Shown: piece by piece, positions 51,234 to 60,236 of the stretch
Position numbering within the stretch: position 1 is the stretch's first letter
Layout of the letters: the number at the start of each line of letters is the position of its first letter
Assembly: GCA_020634755.1 (NCBI GenBank)
Contig: JACKBC010000023.1
Coordinates: 1 to 64,000 of the forward strand
From: Caldilineaceae bacterium
GTDB lineage: Bacteria > Chloroflexota > Anaerolineae > Caldilineales > Caldilineaceae
Direction of reading: 5' to 3'
DNA length: 64,000 nucleotides
Notes under the pieces: model-generated
What the model was told of the DNA's origin: nothing
The model's database searches: none
Seen by the model: only the letters and a program-made list of their open reading frames with translations
Program-made: the position numbers and the translations under genes

Positions 51234-52157
51234 TTATGGGTAGGCATTGATTCTAAGCGCAGACGCGCCGATGGGAAGTGACGGCGGTGGCAGAAATTCG
51301 ACCAGGTATGGAAAAGATTGTCCGGGAGACAAAGCCGTGTTCTCCGTATAGGAGCCGCGGTCAGAGCCACATCCAATCACCTGGCCATCATTATACAATA
51401 CGCCTTCAATGACCATGGCCGCATACTGTATGGAGGAGTCATTGCGCACCTCCCCCTTTATGAGCGGATAGCCCAATATGTTGAACCCAAACAGCGGTCC
51501 CTCAACCGCAGTAGGTGGCGCCACTATTTCTCCACCAGCCGTGTAGGACCCACCTAGCGTATAGTATGCAAAGTTGGCCGGATACCGGACATCCACATGA
51601 AAGCACGAAATTTCGCCAGGGCCAATTGCGCGGCGCTGCGCCATAACGGTTTGCATAGACAGACGCTGCCCATCACTGGCGAATAGCGTTGCGGTGATGT
51701 AGGCAAACTGCATAGACGTAGCACCCGTATTCTTGATCTCGCCAAAGATGTGAAGGCGTCCAACCGTGTCGGTCATCCAGCTGCTGGTGGACAGAATGTA
51801 GCCCGGTGGCGCCGGGATTGGCGTTTCTGTGCGGCTCGGTGTTGGAACCGCGGTCGCTAAATTTGTCGTAGTTGGCGCCACAGTCACCGTTACAGACGGC
51901 GAAGGTGTTGACGTAGCAAATGTTGATGTAGCCAGAGGCGTGGCGGTTGGCACAATGGGTGCGGTGGATGTTGCCGTGGCGGTTGGCGTAAACGCCGCGG
52001 CCGCCGTCGCCGTGGGACGAGGTTTACTCTCCGCCTCTTTGAACACATGGGGCAAATAAATAGGGTTTGCGATTTGTGCCTGCCCGGTTAATGCGGGCAG
52101 CGCGGCGGATGCGAAAAACAAACATAGAAACCAAGCCATACGTATCAGAGATTTCAT
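51234..52157 (-). CDS. Secreted protein with N-terminal YLP motif, Thr/Pro linker and FxLYD-like domain
   Basis: 307 aa. Signal peptide, then NPIYLPHVFKEAESKPRP, and a Thr/Ala/Pro-rich linker (residues ~45-115). The C-terminal ~190 residues are an immunoglobulin-like FxLYD pattern (LHIFGEIKNTGATSMQFAYITATLFASDG; LIKGEVRNDSSIQYAAMVIEGVLYNDG), repeated twice. Likely anchored or exposed on the surface; role unknown. Confidence 0.78.
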   Translation of the reverse strand: MKSLIRMAWFLCLFFASAALPALTGQAQIANPIYLPHVFKEAESKPRPTATAAAAFTPTATATSTAPIVPTATPLATSTFATSTPSPSVTVTVAPTTTNLATAVPTPSRTETPIPAPPGYILSTSSWMTDTVGRLHIFGEIKNTGATSMQFAYITATLFASDGQRLSMQTVMAQRRAIGPGEISCFHVDVRYPANFAYYTLGGSYTAGGEIVAPPTAVEGPLFGFNILGYPLIKGEVRNDSSIQYAAMVIEGVLYNDGQVIGCGSDRGSYTENTALSPGQSFPYLVEFLPPPSLPIGASALRINAYP

Positions 52158-52553
52158 AGAAAGCTTATCACAAAGATAGCCTGAGCCGAGGCGACACTAT
52201 CTCTACTCTTCCTGTTATACCATTTGGCTTGCCAAGACCATGCATGATTCATTCTTTTACTCTGTGAATACGGAAATTATTCATGGCTTTGGCAACGCAG
52301 TTGGTATTACATGCAACGGGCGCGCCATCAATGATATGCTAGACCAGAAAAGCAGCACCGACCAGAGAATTCCCTCCTTCAGCTTTACGTAAGCCCTGGC
52401 GAAAAAAGAGGCCCAACTGGTACTACAGTACTATATACTTGAGGTACCCAATCTTATACAATATACTCACAATCTACAAAAAATGGCTGCCAGCCTATAG
52501 CCTCTTCTCCTTTAGGCCATTCCAAAAAATAAAATATTCAGCATGGCCTACAA

Positions 52554-52604
52554 GCTAATCCAGAAAATCCATTTGAATTCGGATATCTATTTTTCTGGAT
52601 TAGC
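52554..52604. other. Long perfect hairpin in gene-poor DNA
   Basis: GCTAATCCAGAAAA pairs with TTTTCTGGATTAGC across a 22-nt loop that itself holds ATCC/GGAT. No gene follows on either side within 60 bp. 52158-52553 holds no gene that I can support. Confidence 0.65.
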
Positions 52605-52666
52605 CTTATACAAAGCGCGGTAGCCAACGGCCACCTTTTTGCACCAATTCATCGAGACAGCACATC

Positions 52667-52852
52667 ATGCAACCTCTACACTGGACGCTCCTCATAGACA
52701 AAAGTGACATTGTCGCTCCAATTATTCTGCTGTTATTTATCATTCTAACCAACTGGGTTGAAGGCCGGCCTGCCGCGCCCAAACAACTATGCCATGAGCA
52801 GGATAAAGAGTTGGTAAAGTTTCTCGGTGGGAAACACAAAGAGCCCGTATAA
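52667..52852 (+). CDS. Possible small membrane protein
   Basis: 61 aa with one membrane segment (SDIVAPIILLLFIILTNWVEG), followed by a charged tail. No clear ribosome site. A strong terminator stands 28 bp downstream in the right orientation, which is the main support. An overlapping minus-strand frame is equally long, so this remains uncertain. Confidence 0.35.
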   Translation: MQPLHWTLLIDKSDIVAPIILLLFIILTNWVEGRPAAPKQLCHEQDKELVKFLGGKHKEPV

Positions 52853-52879
52853 AACGGATGCTCAGACTACCATCTTATG

Positions 52880-52945
52880 CAAATCGGTTGATATTGGGTC
52901 ATGTTTTTCTACTTAAGCGCGCCCCAATATCAACCGATTTTTTTA
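52880..52945 (+). terminator. Rho-independent terminator
   Basis: AAATCGGTTGATATTGGG pairs perfectly with CCCAATATCAACCGATTT over 18 bp, loop 24 nt, ending in TTTTTTT. Confidence 0.85.
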
Positions 52946-53203
52946 TTCACCAAAATGTCGAGCAACTGGCCCTCTTCTCAATTCAACGGCTCGCCATATA
53001 TTCTTGTTATGATAGGAGCCACACCCGACCCCAGGGTGTGGACCAACATTTGGCCGTTTACTTCATATGGTAAACATAGCTGCCAAACCTGATAATAAAA
53101 GCTTTTATAGTCAGCGGGACAAGTAGCAGGATAGGTTTCTGTTAACTAGGGTATAATTAAGCAGAAATTTTCTCAACTATGCCCAACCGCAGTATATATA
53201 ATC

Positions 53204-53313
<110 letters not shown>

Positions 53314-53577
53314 AAACCATTCGAGTAACTATATTCTCCTGTCGCTAAAACTCTTTTTAACGATGAGGTATATAGTATTTGCCGTGGTAAATAAAAAACC
53401 ACCGGCTATTTACCGATGGTTGCACAAGCTATGGTATACTTTCCCCATTGCCGATGACAAACCCATCGGTAATCGCGCTCGTGAGTGTTACAGCACTGCA
53501 CGGGCTTTTTTGTACCTTCAGTTGTTAATGTGCCAAGTGTAGCCGCGAATCGGCAGACTGTCAAACCGGCAAAATTG

Positions 53578-53784
53578 CTATGCTTTCACCGCCGATTCAA
53601 TCCGATCCAACCGCTTGACAACCTCTTCCAAAATCCCCTCGCGCGGTGGATGGTCTTTATCAAAATTCCACTTGCGCAGCAGCTCGCTGATGAACTCCCC
53701 GCGCTTACGTTCGCTGGCCGCGTTACCCAATATCTCAAGTGCATCAACGTCTAATGATAGGGTGATTTTTTGCTTGTCGGTCAT
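53578..53784 (-). CDS. Small ribbon-helix-helix-like protein
   Basis: 68 aa. KITLSLDVDALEILGNAASERKRGEFISELLRKW is a plausible RHH DNA-binding region (short beta-strand, then two helices). A coiled-coil-like tail follows (EEVVKRLDRIESAVKA). A perfect promoter on the minus strand (53860/53832) drives it, divergent from the integrase promoter. It may regulate that region, in which case the palindrome at 53908 is a candidate operator. Confidence 0.72.
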   Translation of the reverse strand: MTDKQKITLSLDVDALEILGNAASERKRGEFISELLRKWNFDKDHPPREGILEEVVKRLDRIESAVKA

Positions 53785-53831
53785 GGTTGAGCCCTAATTC
53801 TTACTTAAGCCATTAATTTGTTACTGCGGAT

Positions 53832-53860
53832 AGTATATCACGAAGTTTTTTTAATGTCAA
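53832..53860 (-). promoter_or_regulatory. Consensus promoter for the RHH gene
   Basis: TTGACA (53860-53855), 17-bp spacer, TATACT (53837-53832) on the minus strand. The -35 box sits 18 bp from the -35 of the divergent integrase promoter. Confidence 0.8.
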
Positions 53861-53878
53861 TATATTACGTATTAGATG

Positions 53879-53907
53879 TTGACAAAGTAATATTTAACGT
53901 GTATACT
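53879..53907 (+). promoter_or_regulatory. Consensus promoter for the integrase gene
   Basis: TTGACA (53879-53884), 17-bp spacer, TATACT (53902-53907). 56 bp before the ATG. Confidence 0.82.
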
Positions 53908-53939
53908 TAGGGAAACTAAATGACGATTTTGTTTCCCTA
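53908..53939. promoter_or_regulatory. Inverted repeat at the integrase transcription start
   Basis: TAGGGAAAC and GTTTCCCTA separated by 14 bp, overlapping +1. Placed to block initiation if bound. The same word recurs at 63168 in the iteron region. Confidence 0.55.
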
Positions 53940-53962
53940 TTATCTATTTTGGAGTATGACCG

Positions 53963-54943
53963 ATGAACGCAATCATAACCACCAGCCCCAACGAAATCGC
54001 CGGCGCCCGCCACTTCGATACATCCATCCTGGCCGGAACCAAGTCACCCAATACCATTGACCAGTACCGTATGCACTTTGCTGCTTACTGCGACTTTGCC
54101 GGTAACTTCGCATCCGCCACAGACCCCGCCACGCTTGCCCGCTGGCGTCTGCATCTGTTTGAGACCGGCTACACGGCCGCCAATGGTGAATCCAAAGATT
54201 ACAGCGTAAACGCCATTAACCAGCGCCTGGCGGCCATACGTGGCGTTATGGCTGAAGCAGCGCAGCAGGGCTATATTGGCCGCGCGGTGGCCGATGATTT
54301 TAAAGCCGTCAAAGGGCTGAAGCAGCAGGCAGCCAAAGAGCGGCGCAACGTCCACGCGCGGACCCGCATTAGCAAAGAGGATATGCAGCGCATCATAGAC
54401 GCCCCAGACGCGGCCACGCCTGCCGGCGCAATGCACAAAGCGTTGCTGCTCACGCTGGCCACGTCAGGCTTACGCATCAGTGAAGCGGTGCAGCTCACCA
54501 AAGCACAGATAGAATGGCACACTGATGAAGATGGTAAAAGCGGGTGGGTTGTCTATGTGGCCGGTAAAAACCAAGTGGAGGAAAAACCGCGCGCGCTAGG
54601 AACAAAAGCACGGCTTGCTATTGACGCCTGGTTATCGACGCGCGCCGGGCTGGGCATCAGCTCCGAGTACATTTTCACCGGCTTTTCTGGCCGGGGCTCG
54701 CGTAATCCATCCAATACGCCAATCACGCGCTCATCTGCATGGAAGATCGTGCAACGCTACGCCCGCCAACTTGGGCTTGACCACATTAAGCCCCATGACT
54801 TTCGCCGGTACGTTGGCACGCAACTCGCGGCGACTGATATACGCCTGGCGCAGAATCAGTTAGGTCATAAGCGGATAGAGACCACGGCGCAAAATTACGT
54901 GCTTGATAGTGTGAAGGTGGGGGTAACCGATGATTTGGTTTAG
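53963..54943 (+). CDS. Tyrosine-type site-specific integrase
   Basis: 326 aa, ATG at 53963 with GGAG 8 nt upstream. N-terminal SAM-like core-binding domain (TIDQYRMHFAAYCDFAG...), then the catalytic domain with all six residues: Arg171 (GLRISEAVQLT), Lys202 (GKNQ), His278 and Arg281 (HDFRRYVG), His302 (LGHKRI) and Tyr312 (NYV). It should integrate and excise the phage-like element. Its attachment site is not proven. A terminator follows at 54959. Confidence 0.93.
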   Translation: MNAIITTSPNEIAGARHFDTSILAGTKSPNTIDQYRMHFAAYCDFAGNFASATDPATLARWRLHLFETGYTAANGESKDYSVNAINQRLAAIRGVMAEAAQQGYIGRAVADDFKAVKGLKQQAAKERRNVHARTRISKEDMQRIIDAPDAATPAGAMHKALLLTLATSGLRISEAVQLTKAQIEWHTDEDGKSGWVVYVAGKNQVEEKPRALGTKARLAIDAWLSTRAGLGISSEYIFTGFSGRGSRNPSNTPITRSSAWKIVQRYARQLGLDHIKPHDFRRYVGTQLAATDIRLAQNQLGHKRIETTAQNYVLDSVKVGVTDDLV

Positions 54944-54958
54944 ATAGATTTTGAAGAC

Positions 54959-54990
54959 AAAAGACCTGGTCACAATGGCCAGGTCTTTTT
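54959..54990 (+). terminator. Terminator of the integrase gene
   Basis: AAAAGACCTGG/CCAGGTCTTTT, 9-nt loop, ending in T-run. Confidence 0.88.
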
Positions 54991-55150
54991 CATTGTAAGC
55001 TAACGTTAATATTTATCCGTTGACATTGGCGTTGGCGCGGCTTATCCTACAAGCACCCACATTGATTTCCTTTCGTCATACTCCCATCCGCAGCCAAATT
55101 ATCGATTATTGCATCTTTCGCCATTCCTCCATATGTGAAAGTGAATAATT

Positions 55151-55687
55151 ATGGATCCGTTTGAACTGATTTCAGACAATAAGAAAAAGCCCCACCCCAC
55201 ATCAGCGCCATTCCCTTGGCCAACTTTTTTTGGAATTATAGGCGTGGCATTTTTAATTCTCTTATTTGCGTTATTTTCCTCTGGCGTGCTGTGGATGCCG
55301 ATTACAATTGAATTACCAGCTAGCCCGACACCAACCCCGACGCCAAATATTTTCTCATTAAAACGTGATGCTGTATCGATTGATTATGAAGAGCTTGCCC
55401 GCTATACCTACGGCCATGCGGGGGAAAATATCACACTTAAGGGCAAAGTCAGGCAAGTGATTGAGAATCGTTTTAGCAACAACATGCTAAGGGTAGACAT
55501 GACCAATGACAACGGTTTTTGGAGTGACACAATTCTGGTCGAATACGATTCGTACCAAACCTTCCTTGAGGATGACATCGTAACGATTTTTGGCCATGTA
55601 GAGGGCAAAGTCACCTATGAGACCATACTAGGCGCCCAGAAAACCGTACCAAAAATAACAGCATACGAAATAAAATTAGAGCGTTAG
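55151..55687 (+). CDS. Membrane-anchored OB-fold-like protein (cargo)
   Basis: 178 aa. One membrane segment (about 26-46), a short Pro/Thr linker (SPTPTPTP), then a beta-barrel region of ~110 residues: ENITLKGKVRQVIENRFSNN, NGFWSDTILVEYDS, DDIVTIFGHVEGKVTYETIL. This resembles OB-fold domains of exported Gram-positive proteins. Function unknown. AT-rich, unlike the phage operon. It precedes the beta-helix gene by 24 bp, so the two likely form an operon. Confidence 0.75.
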   Translation: MDPFELISDNKKKPHPTSAPFPWPTFFGIIGVAFLILLFALFSSGVLWMPITIELPASPTPTPTPNIFSLKRDAVSIDYEELARYTYGHAGENITLKGKVRQVIENRFSNNMLRVDMTNDNGFWSDTILVEYDSYQTFLEDDIVTIFGHVEGKVTYETILGAQKTVPKITAYEIKLER

Positions 55688-55711
55688 CATCTGAAAAAAA
55701 GGAGAAACCTG

Positions 55712-57100
55712 ATGTCAAAAACTATAACTATCGTATCGATATTTTTGTTTTCGATAACAATTTATGTGGCAACCGCTTACGCTCAAGATGCGAAAACCAG
55801 TATTTTTTTGCCCTTAGTTGCCGATAATGCACAACCACAGGCTATCATAACGGCAATCCCAACTAATTCTCCTACTACCTTGCCCACAGTTACAAGTACA
55901 CCAACTCCACTGGCCACCGAAACAGCTACTGCGACATCTACAAATACGCCTAGTGCTACACCAACACAAACAGCCGCACCAACACAAACAGCCGCACCAA
56001 CACAAACAGCCACCGCAACACCTACATATACGGCCACCATTACTAATACACCAACAGCAACTAGTACGCCCACGGCTACCCCTTGTGGCAGCTTGTCCGG
56101 AGTACTTTCATCTGATACTACGTTAGTCTCTGGGTGCAAATACATAGTACCAAGTAGCGTTTTAGTGTCGGAGCACGTGACCCTGACAGTTCCTAGCGAT
56201 GTCTCACTACACTTCGATTCAAACCAATACCTTAGAGTCGATGGAGCACTCATTGCGGAAGGAACTGAAAATGCCCCTGTAACATTTACAAGTAATTCCG
56301 GCGGCTTTTGGAGTGGCATTCGCATTGCCGCCACAAGTAAAGACCGCTCCTCAATTCACTATGCAATCATAGAGGGCGCCGAGGGTACATATGATTCGTT
56401 TGGCGCGCTGGAAGTTGATAATGCACAGCCACATTTGGAAAATATTACGCTACGTAACAACCTTCGACCGCTCTGGCTTAACGCAGGGAACGGATATACG
56501 GCTACATTTCAGTCTGGACGTGTAATCAGCAACACCGGTGAAATAAGTTTAGGATCTGGAACTAACATTCTAACCAATACACTGATTCAGGGCAATGGTA
56601 TGCTATCGAATCCTGGCATAGTACGTTCGTGTCCAGGAAATATTATTGAGTCGAATGAATTCGTGAGCAATACCAGTGTTGCGATACTTATTAATCAGTG
56701 TGGAAGCAATGGCGTTTCTATGATTTCACATAACAGAATCACAAACAATTCTGGTGCAATTGTTGTTACGGGAAACTATTCTGTAACCATAGACCATAAC
56801 ACCATATCAAATAATTCTGCCGTATCTATAAGCTGGCCGCCGGGTTATCACAGTACGTCAGCAATTCTCTTGTCTGGTTGCGCCTCCGTTGTCAACTTCA
56901 ACAACATACAAAATAACACGTCCACTCATGCAATTGGTGTAATTTCAGGTGACGGGTGTGATATTGACACTACAGAAAACTGGTGGGGAACGACCGACTC
57001 TTCACTCATATCCGCTATGATTTATGACTATTATGATAATTTTGAAGTGGGTAAGCTCATTTTCGATCCCTATGCAACTGCTCCATATACTGATAAGTAA
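55712..57100 (+). CDS. Secreted parallel beta-helix protein with Thr-rich linker and FLPLV motif
   Basis: 462 aa; AAGGAG before the ATG. Signal peptide ending about TAYAQD, then TSIFLPLVADN, a Thr/Ala/Pro-rich linker (residues ~45-125) with an 18-bp DNA repeat coding AAPTQT units, and a beta-helix (NITLRNNLRPLWL, NIIESNEFVSNTSVAILI, MISHNRITNNSGAIVV, VTIDHNTISNNSAV, VVNFNNIQNNTSTHA, WWGTTD). Right-handed helices of this type bind or act on polysaccharides. A surface role is inference. It is cargo on the mobile element. Confidence 0.8.
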   Translation: MSKTITIVSIFLFSITIYVATAYAQDAKTSIFLPLVADNAQPQAIITAIPTNSPTTLPTVTSTPTPLATETATATSTNTPSATPTQTAAPTQTAAPTQTATATPTYTATITNTPTATSTPTATPCGSLSGVLSSDTTLVSGCKYIVPSSVLVSEHVTLTVPSDVSLHFDSNQYLRVDGALIAEGTENAPVTFTSNSGGFWSGIRIAATSKDRSSIHYAIIEGAEGTYDSFGALEVDNAQPHLENITLRNNLRPLWLNAGNGYTATFQSGRVISNTGEISLGSGTNILTNTLIQGNGMLSNPGIVRSCPGNIIESNEFVSNTSVAILINQCGSNGVSMISHNRITNNSGAIVVTGNYSVTIDHNTISNNSAVSISWPPGYHSTSAILLSGCASVVNFNNIQNNTSTHAIGVISGDGCDIDTTENWWGTTDSSLISAMIYDYYDNFEVGKLIFDPYATAPYTDK

Positions 57101-57130
57101 AACCGTGTGGCATCTAGTATAGGCTAATGG

Positions 57131-57168
57131 AAGGGCTTCGGAGCAATAACCGAGGCCCTTTCGTTTTT
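57131..57168 (+). terminator. Terminator between convergent genes
   Basis: AAGGGCTTCGG/CCGAGGCCCTT with one mismatch, followed by TCGTTTTTC. Ends the beta-helix gene. Confidence 0.78.
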
Positions 57169-57174
57169 CTAGGG

Positions 57175-57810
57175 TCAATCTCTCTTGTCGCCTTCGGTCA
57201 ACCTGCTAAAATCCGCCGCTATCAACCGCAGCGCTTCTTTGTCGTCAACGTGTTGCTTGACGGCCGCCAATAAAGCCCCGGCCAGCGTCATCATTTTATC
57301 AACCGCCACGAGCTGCCCCATAGCCGCCATGTGTTTACGTTCGCTCTCCACTGTGCGCCGTCGCTGCTCCACCAGTTGAAACACTTCAGCCCATGCCGCG
57401 CGGTCATCACTTCCCTTGATTATCAGCATCTCCAGCCGTCTGAATGCGCCTGTAGCGGCTGCCGCGTCACCCTTTCGGTTGGCCTGGCGCAAGTCCTCAA
57501 ATGCGGCCCCCACGTCTGCCCACGCCTGGCCGCTTTCGCCGGTATCCACGCGGGCGAGCAGGTCGGCTATCCTGGCGTCCAATAGCGCCACATCAGCCCG
57601 TAGCTCTATCAGCTCCGGGTCATCTTCGGCTTCCAGATACCGCGCGGCCAGGCGCGTGGGGACGTGCTTAGAGTAACGGCCCGTTTTGAATTGCGGCGAC
57701 GCTATCCCCTTGGGCGACTTGCCGCCGTGCATTCGGCAGCGCTTGGAACCGGTGACGGCCCAACTTTTACACGTTTCACCCGTCCGGGTCTTTGCTCCAC
57801 ATTTTTGCAT
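57175..57810 (-). CDS. Phage protein with Cys/HGG motif
   Basis: 211 aa. The N-terminus has CGAKTRTGETCKSWAV and CRMHGGKS, a Cys-x8-Cys...Cys-x2-His-Gly-Gly arrangement common in phage-encoded hypothetical proteins next to terminase genes. The rest is helical (DAKIADL, coiled-coil-like). AGGATGATTT precedes the start. Last gene of the phage operon in the window. Function unknown; a DNA-binding or packaging role is inference. Confidence 0.75.
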   Translation of the reverse strand: MQKCGAKTRTGETCKSWAVTGSKRCRMHGGKSPKGIASPQFKTGRYSKHVPTRLAARYLEAEDDPELIELRADVALLDARIADLLARVDTGESGQAWADVGAAFEDLRQANRKGDAAAATGAFRRLEMLIIKGSDDRAAWAEVFQLVEQRRRTVESERKHMAAMGQLVAVDKMMTLAGALLAAVKQHVDDKEALRLIAADFSRLTEGDKRD

Positions 57811-57878
57811 AAATCATCCTAACGCATGGGGTTGTCGGTGGTGCATGGGGTATCCACGCACCACCGACAACCACCGTT

Positions 57879-58316
57879 TTATGCTGGTTGGGGTATGTTT
57901 TGGTGTCCGCAGATGCGCAACAGGTCCGCGTCTAAAATTTCCTGCGCCCGGACCAGCTCCGATGCTGCACACACTCGCAAGCGGGCGATCTGTTGCATAA
58001 GGTCGTCATTGTGCCGGCGCAATGAAGCGCTAGCCCCGCTCACATCGCCGCGCGCGCTGTCGTGCTCGCGCTCTTGTAGCTCTAAAATTTTGCTGATGAC
58101 CGGCAGCGCAGTTTGGAGCCGCGCGACCTCAAACGGGTCACTCTCGGCGGTGATGCGCTGGGCGGCCACCGTCGCATCCACGCGCAAGCGGCTGGTTTCC
58201 TCAACCTTTTTGCGCCAGTATTCGACACGCTCTTGCGCAGCCTCGCGGCGGGCGGCGATTTTGCCCATTTCGCTGTCGTCGGTCGGTTGCCATTTCTCTA
58301 ATACTTCGTGTGTCAT
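57879..58316 (-). CDS. Phage coiled-coil protein
   Basis: 145 aa, almost all helical (KIAARREAAQERVEYWRKKVEE, ISKILELQEREHDSAR). No membrane segment. GAGAGG precedes the ATG. Perhaps a structural or scaffolding protein; role unknown. Confidence 0.72.
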   Translation of the reverse strand: MTHEVLEKWQPTDDSEMGKIAARREAAQERVEYWRKKVEETSRLRVDATVAAQRITAESDPFEVARLQTALPVISKILELQEREHDSARGDVSGASASLRRHNDDLMQQIARLRVCAASELVRAQEILDADLLRICGHQNIPQPA

Positions 58317-58343
58317 AATATTAACCTCTCGTGTTGTGTGAAA

Positions 58344-59171
58344 TTAGTAATTCATTTTGGCGCCCACCATGCGGGCAGGCTGAACGTAAAAAGGTTTGGC
58401 ATTTACGACGGTAGCGCGCCCTCCCAGCCGCACCGCCGTGCGTATGTGGCCCACGGCCGGGGAATCTGCACTCACGTATGCCGTCCCGCCCAAGCGCATG
58501 GCGTTGCGCATGGAACCGGTGGGGGTGAACGTGGTTTCCAATGTGGGAACGCCGCCCAGCCGCTGGCCCGTGCGCATTGCGCCCGCGGCGTTGTATAGGG
58601 CGCTCGTGCTGGCCACGCCACCCAGCCGCGTCCCCATGCGCATCGACCCGAACGCGGCAAACGTAGTCCCGCTGTACTCCACATGCACCGCCGGGGCGCT
58701 GGCGGGCGCGCTGTTGTAGCTATGCGCTGACCGCCGCCCCGCTTCTCCTGTAATGAGCAGGAATGCCCAATTGTTGGCCACCCAACCGGCCTGATTGACC
58801 ACCGCTTGCAGTATGTCGGCAATGTCTACGGTGTATGTGTTGCCGGTGGTCCACGCCGGCAGCGTCCGACTATATGAGCCAGTAAACGGCGCGCGGTTGG
58901 TCAAGTTGAAATCTGTACTCGTGATGGCGGGCGCGTCTTCGCTCAATTGCGCTTGAAAGTTGACTTGGCACGGATCCGCGTAGTTGCCGCGACTCACCAA
59001 CGAAATATAAGCCGTGTCAATCGTCGAATCTTTGGCCACGTCCAGGCGGAAACGGACGCCCACTGTGTTTTGGCCGATGTCGAGCCCGTTTCCGTCCAGC
59101 GTCATGCTGCCGCCGCTGCTCTCTTCGGCGTCGTGGGCGCTATCGGAAAGTTGAATGTCGTATGTTGCCAT
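58344..59171 (-). CDS. Phage structural-type protein with four 22-residue GGR repeats
   Basis: 275 aa. N-terminal ~165 residues form a DNRLRE-like beta-sandwich (VGVRFRLDVAKDSTIDTAYISL; NTYTVDIADILQAVVNQAGW; AHSYNSAPASAPAVHVEYS). Then four repeats in exact 22-residue register (Arg178, 200, 222, 244) of the form G-x-M-R-x-x-x-R-L-G-G. The tail is PARMVGAKMNY. GAGGGAAAA precedes the start. It is paralogous to 59284-60189. Virion surface or tail-fibre-type role is inference. Confidence 0.78.
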   Translation of the reverse strand: MATYDIQLSDSAHDAEESSGGSMTLDGNGLDIGQNTVGVRFRLDVAKDSTIDTAYISLVSRGNYADPCQVNFQAQLSEDAPAITSTDFNLTNRAPFTGSYSRTLPAWTTGNTYTVDIADILQAVVNQAGWVANNWAFLLITGEAGRRSAHSYNSAPASAPAVHVEYSGTTFAAFGSMRMGTRLGGVASTSALYNAAGAMRTGQRLGGVPTLETTFTPTGSMRNAMRLGGTAYVSADSPAVGHIRTAVRLGGRATVVNAKPFYVQPARMVGAKMNY

Positions 59172-59186
59172 TTTTCCCTCGTGTTG

Positions 59187-59294
59187 TTATGTATCGTTCC
59201 GGCCCGCGATGGCCAGCACTATCGCAAAGACCAGCGGCCCACCCACGAAAATTAAAAGGATGGCCGCCAGCGCCAGCATATCGTTATAACCCAT
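59187..59294 (-). CDS. Tiny single-helix membrane protein
   Basis: 35 aa: MGYNDMLALAAILLIFVGGP, then a continued hydrophobic stretch and a short GRNDT end. GGAG 12 nt upstream; its start overlaps the upstream gene's stop by 11 nt. A single transmembrane helix suggests a holin-like or small membrane peptide, unproven. Confidence 0.6.
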   Translation of the reverse strand: MGYNDMLALAAILLIFVGGPLVFAIVLAIAGRNDT

Positions 59295-60189
59295 TGTTTA
59301 ACTTCGCTCCTGCAAGCCGCGCGGGGGCCAGTAAAACGATTTCGTTGTGACTTCCCACCAGGCGCGCAGGCTCTGCATTGCGTGAGGCGTCGGTTATCGC
59401 CGTACTCATCACAGCCGTTCCACCCAAGCGCACATCGCTGCGGATACCGCCAGCGGCGAAATATTCGGCGTAGGTGTATGGCGTGCCACCCAAACGCACC
59501 GCACTGCGCAGCCCCCCCGCCGGGTAAAAATCGGTGGACAATACCCCCGCCCCACCCATGCGCACGCCGGTGCGCATTGCGCCAGCCGGGTAATAGCTGG
59601 CCTCATGGATGGCCGCACCACCCATACGCATCCCCATGCGCATCGACCCCGACGCCTCAAAAATCGTGGAGCTAACGTAATCCACATGCAGCAGGGCAGC
59701 CGCGCCGCTGTCGGTGTCGAAGGATTTGGCCCGCCGTCGCAGGCTGCCGCCGTCGCCGTCAATGATTACGCAGATCGCATTTCCCGACGCCCACCCAGGC
59801 CGGTCGACCACCTCTTGCAGCGCCGCGGCCAGGTCCGCCGTCTGATACGGAAACCCATTTGTCCAGGCGGCGGGCGTCCACTCCGTAACCGTGGTGCGCG
59901 CCGTGCGCCCGCTCACGTCAAAATCGCTGGTGGACAATGCAGGGGCGTCGTCGCTGTCTTGAAAAAAAACGTCCAGCGTCAACGCTGCCGAATCGGTGGC
60001 GTTGGCCACAAATTCGATATATGCGGCGCTGATAGTCGAGCCCTGGTCGATGGTGACGTTGTCAAACCAAAGCGCGATGTGCTCGCGGCCTATGTCGAGC
60101 GTCAGGCCGGTTTCGGCCACGCTGCCGGTTGAGACCGTCTCTTCCACATCGTCACCGCTGGCCTGTAAGCGTAGTTCAAATGTTGCCAT
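59284..60189 (-). CDS. Phage structural-type protein with four 22-residue GGR repeats (paralog)
   Basis: 301 aa. Same layout as 58344-59171: N-terminal DNRLRE-like domain (HIALWFDNVTIDQGSTISAAYIEF; FPYQTADLAAALQEVVDRPGW), then repeats at Arg184, 206, 228, 250 (spacing 22, 22, 22) reading G-S-M-R-M-G-M-R-M-G-G and G-G-L-R-S-A-V-R-L-G-G. The tail is PARLAGAKLNN. GAGGTTAGCAT precedes the ATG. N-terminal identities with its paralog are limited, so the duplication is old. Confidence 0.78.
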   Translation of the reverse strand: MATFELRLQASGDDVEETVSTGSVAETGLTLDIGREHIALWFDNVTIDQGSTISAAYIEFVANATDSAALTLDVFFQDSDDAPALSTSDFDVSGRTARTTVTEWTPAAWTNGFPYQTADLAAALQEVVDRPGWASGNAICVIIDGDGGSLRRRAKSFDTDSGAAALLHVDYVSSTIFEASGSMRMGMRMGGAAIHEASYYPAGAMRTGVRMGGAGVLSTDFYPAGGLRSAVRLGGTPYTYAEYFAAGGIRSDVRLGGTAVMSTAITDASRNAEPARLVGSHNEIVLLAPARLAGAKLNNGL

Positions 60190-60236
60190 ATGCTAACCTC
60201 GCGATTTCAATTCTGAGCCCCGTAGCCCCTGTTATT

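Noticed and set aside
52606..52839. 77-aa minus-strand frame opposite the possible 61-aa gene
   Set aside because: No ribosome site, no recognisable fold and no terminator in its direction.
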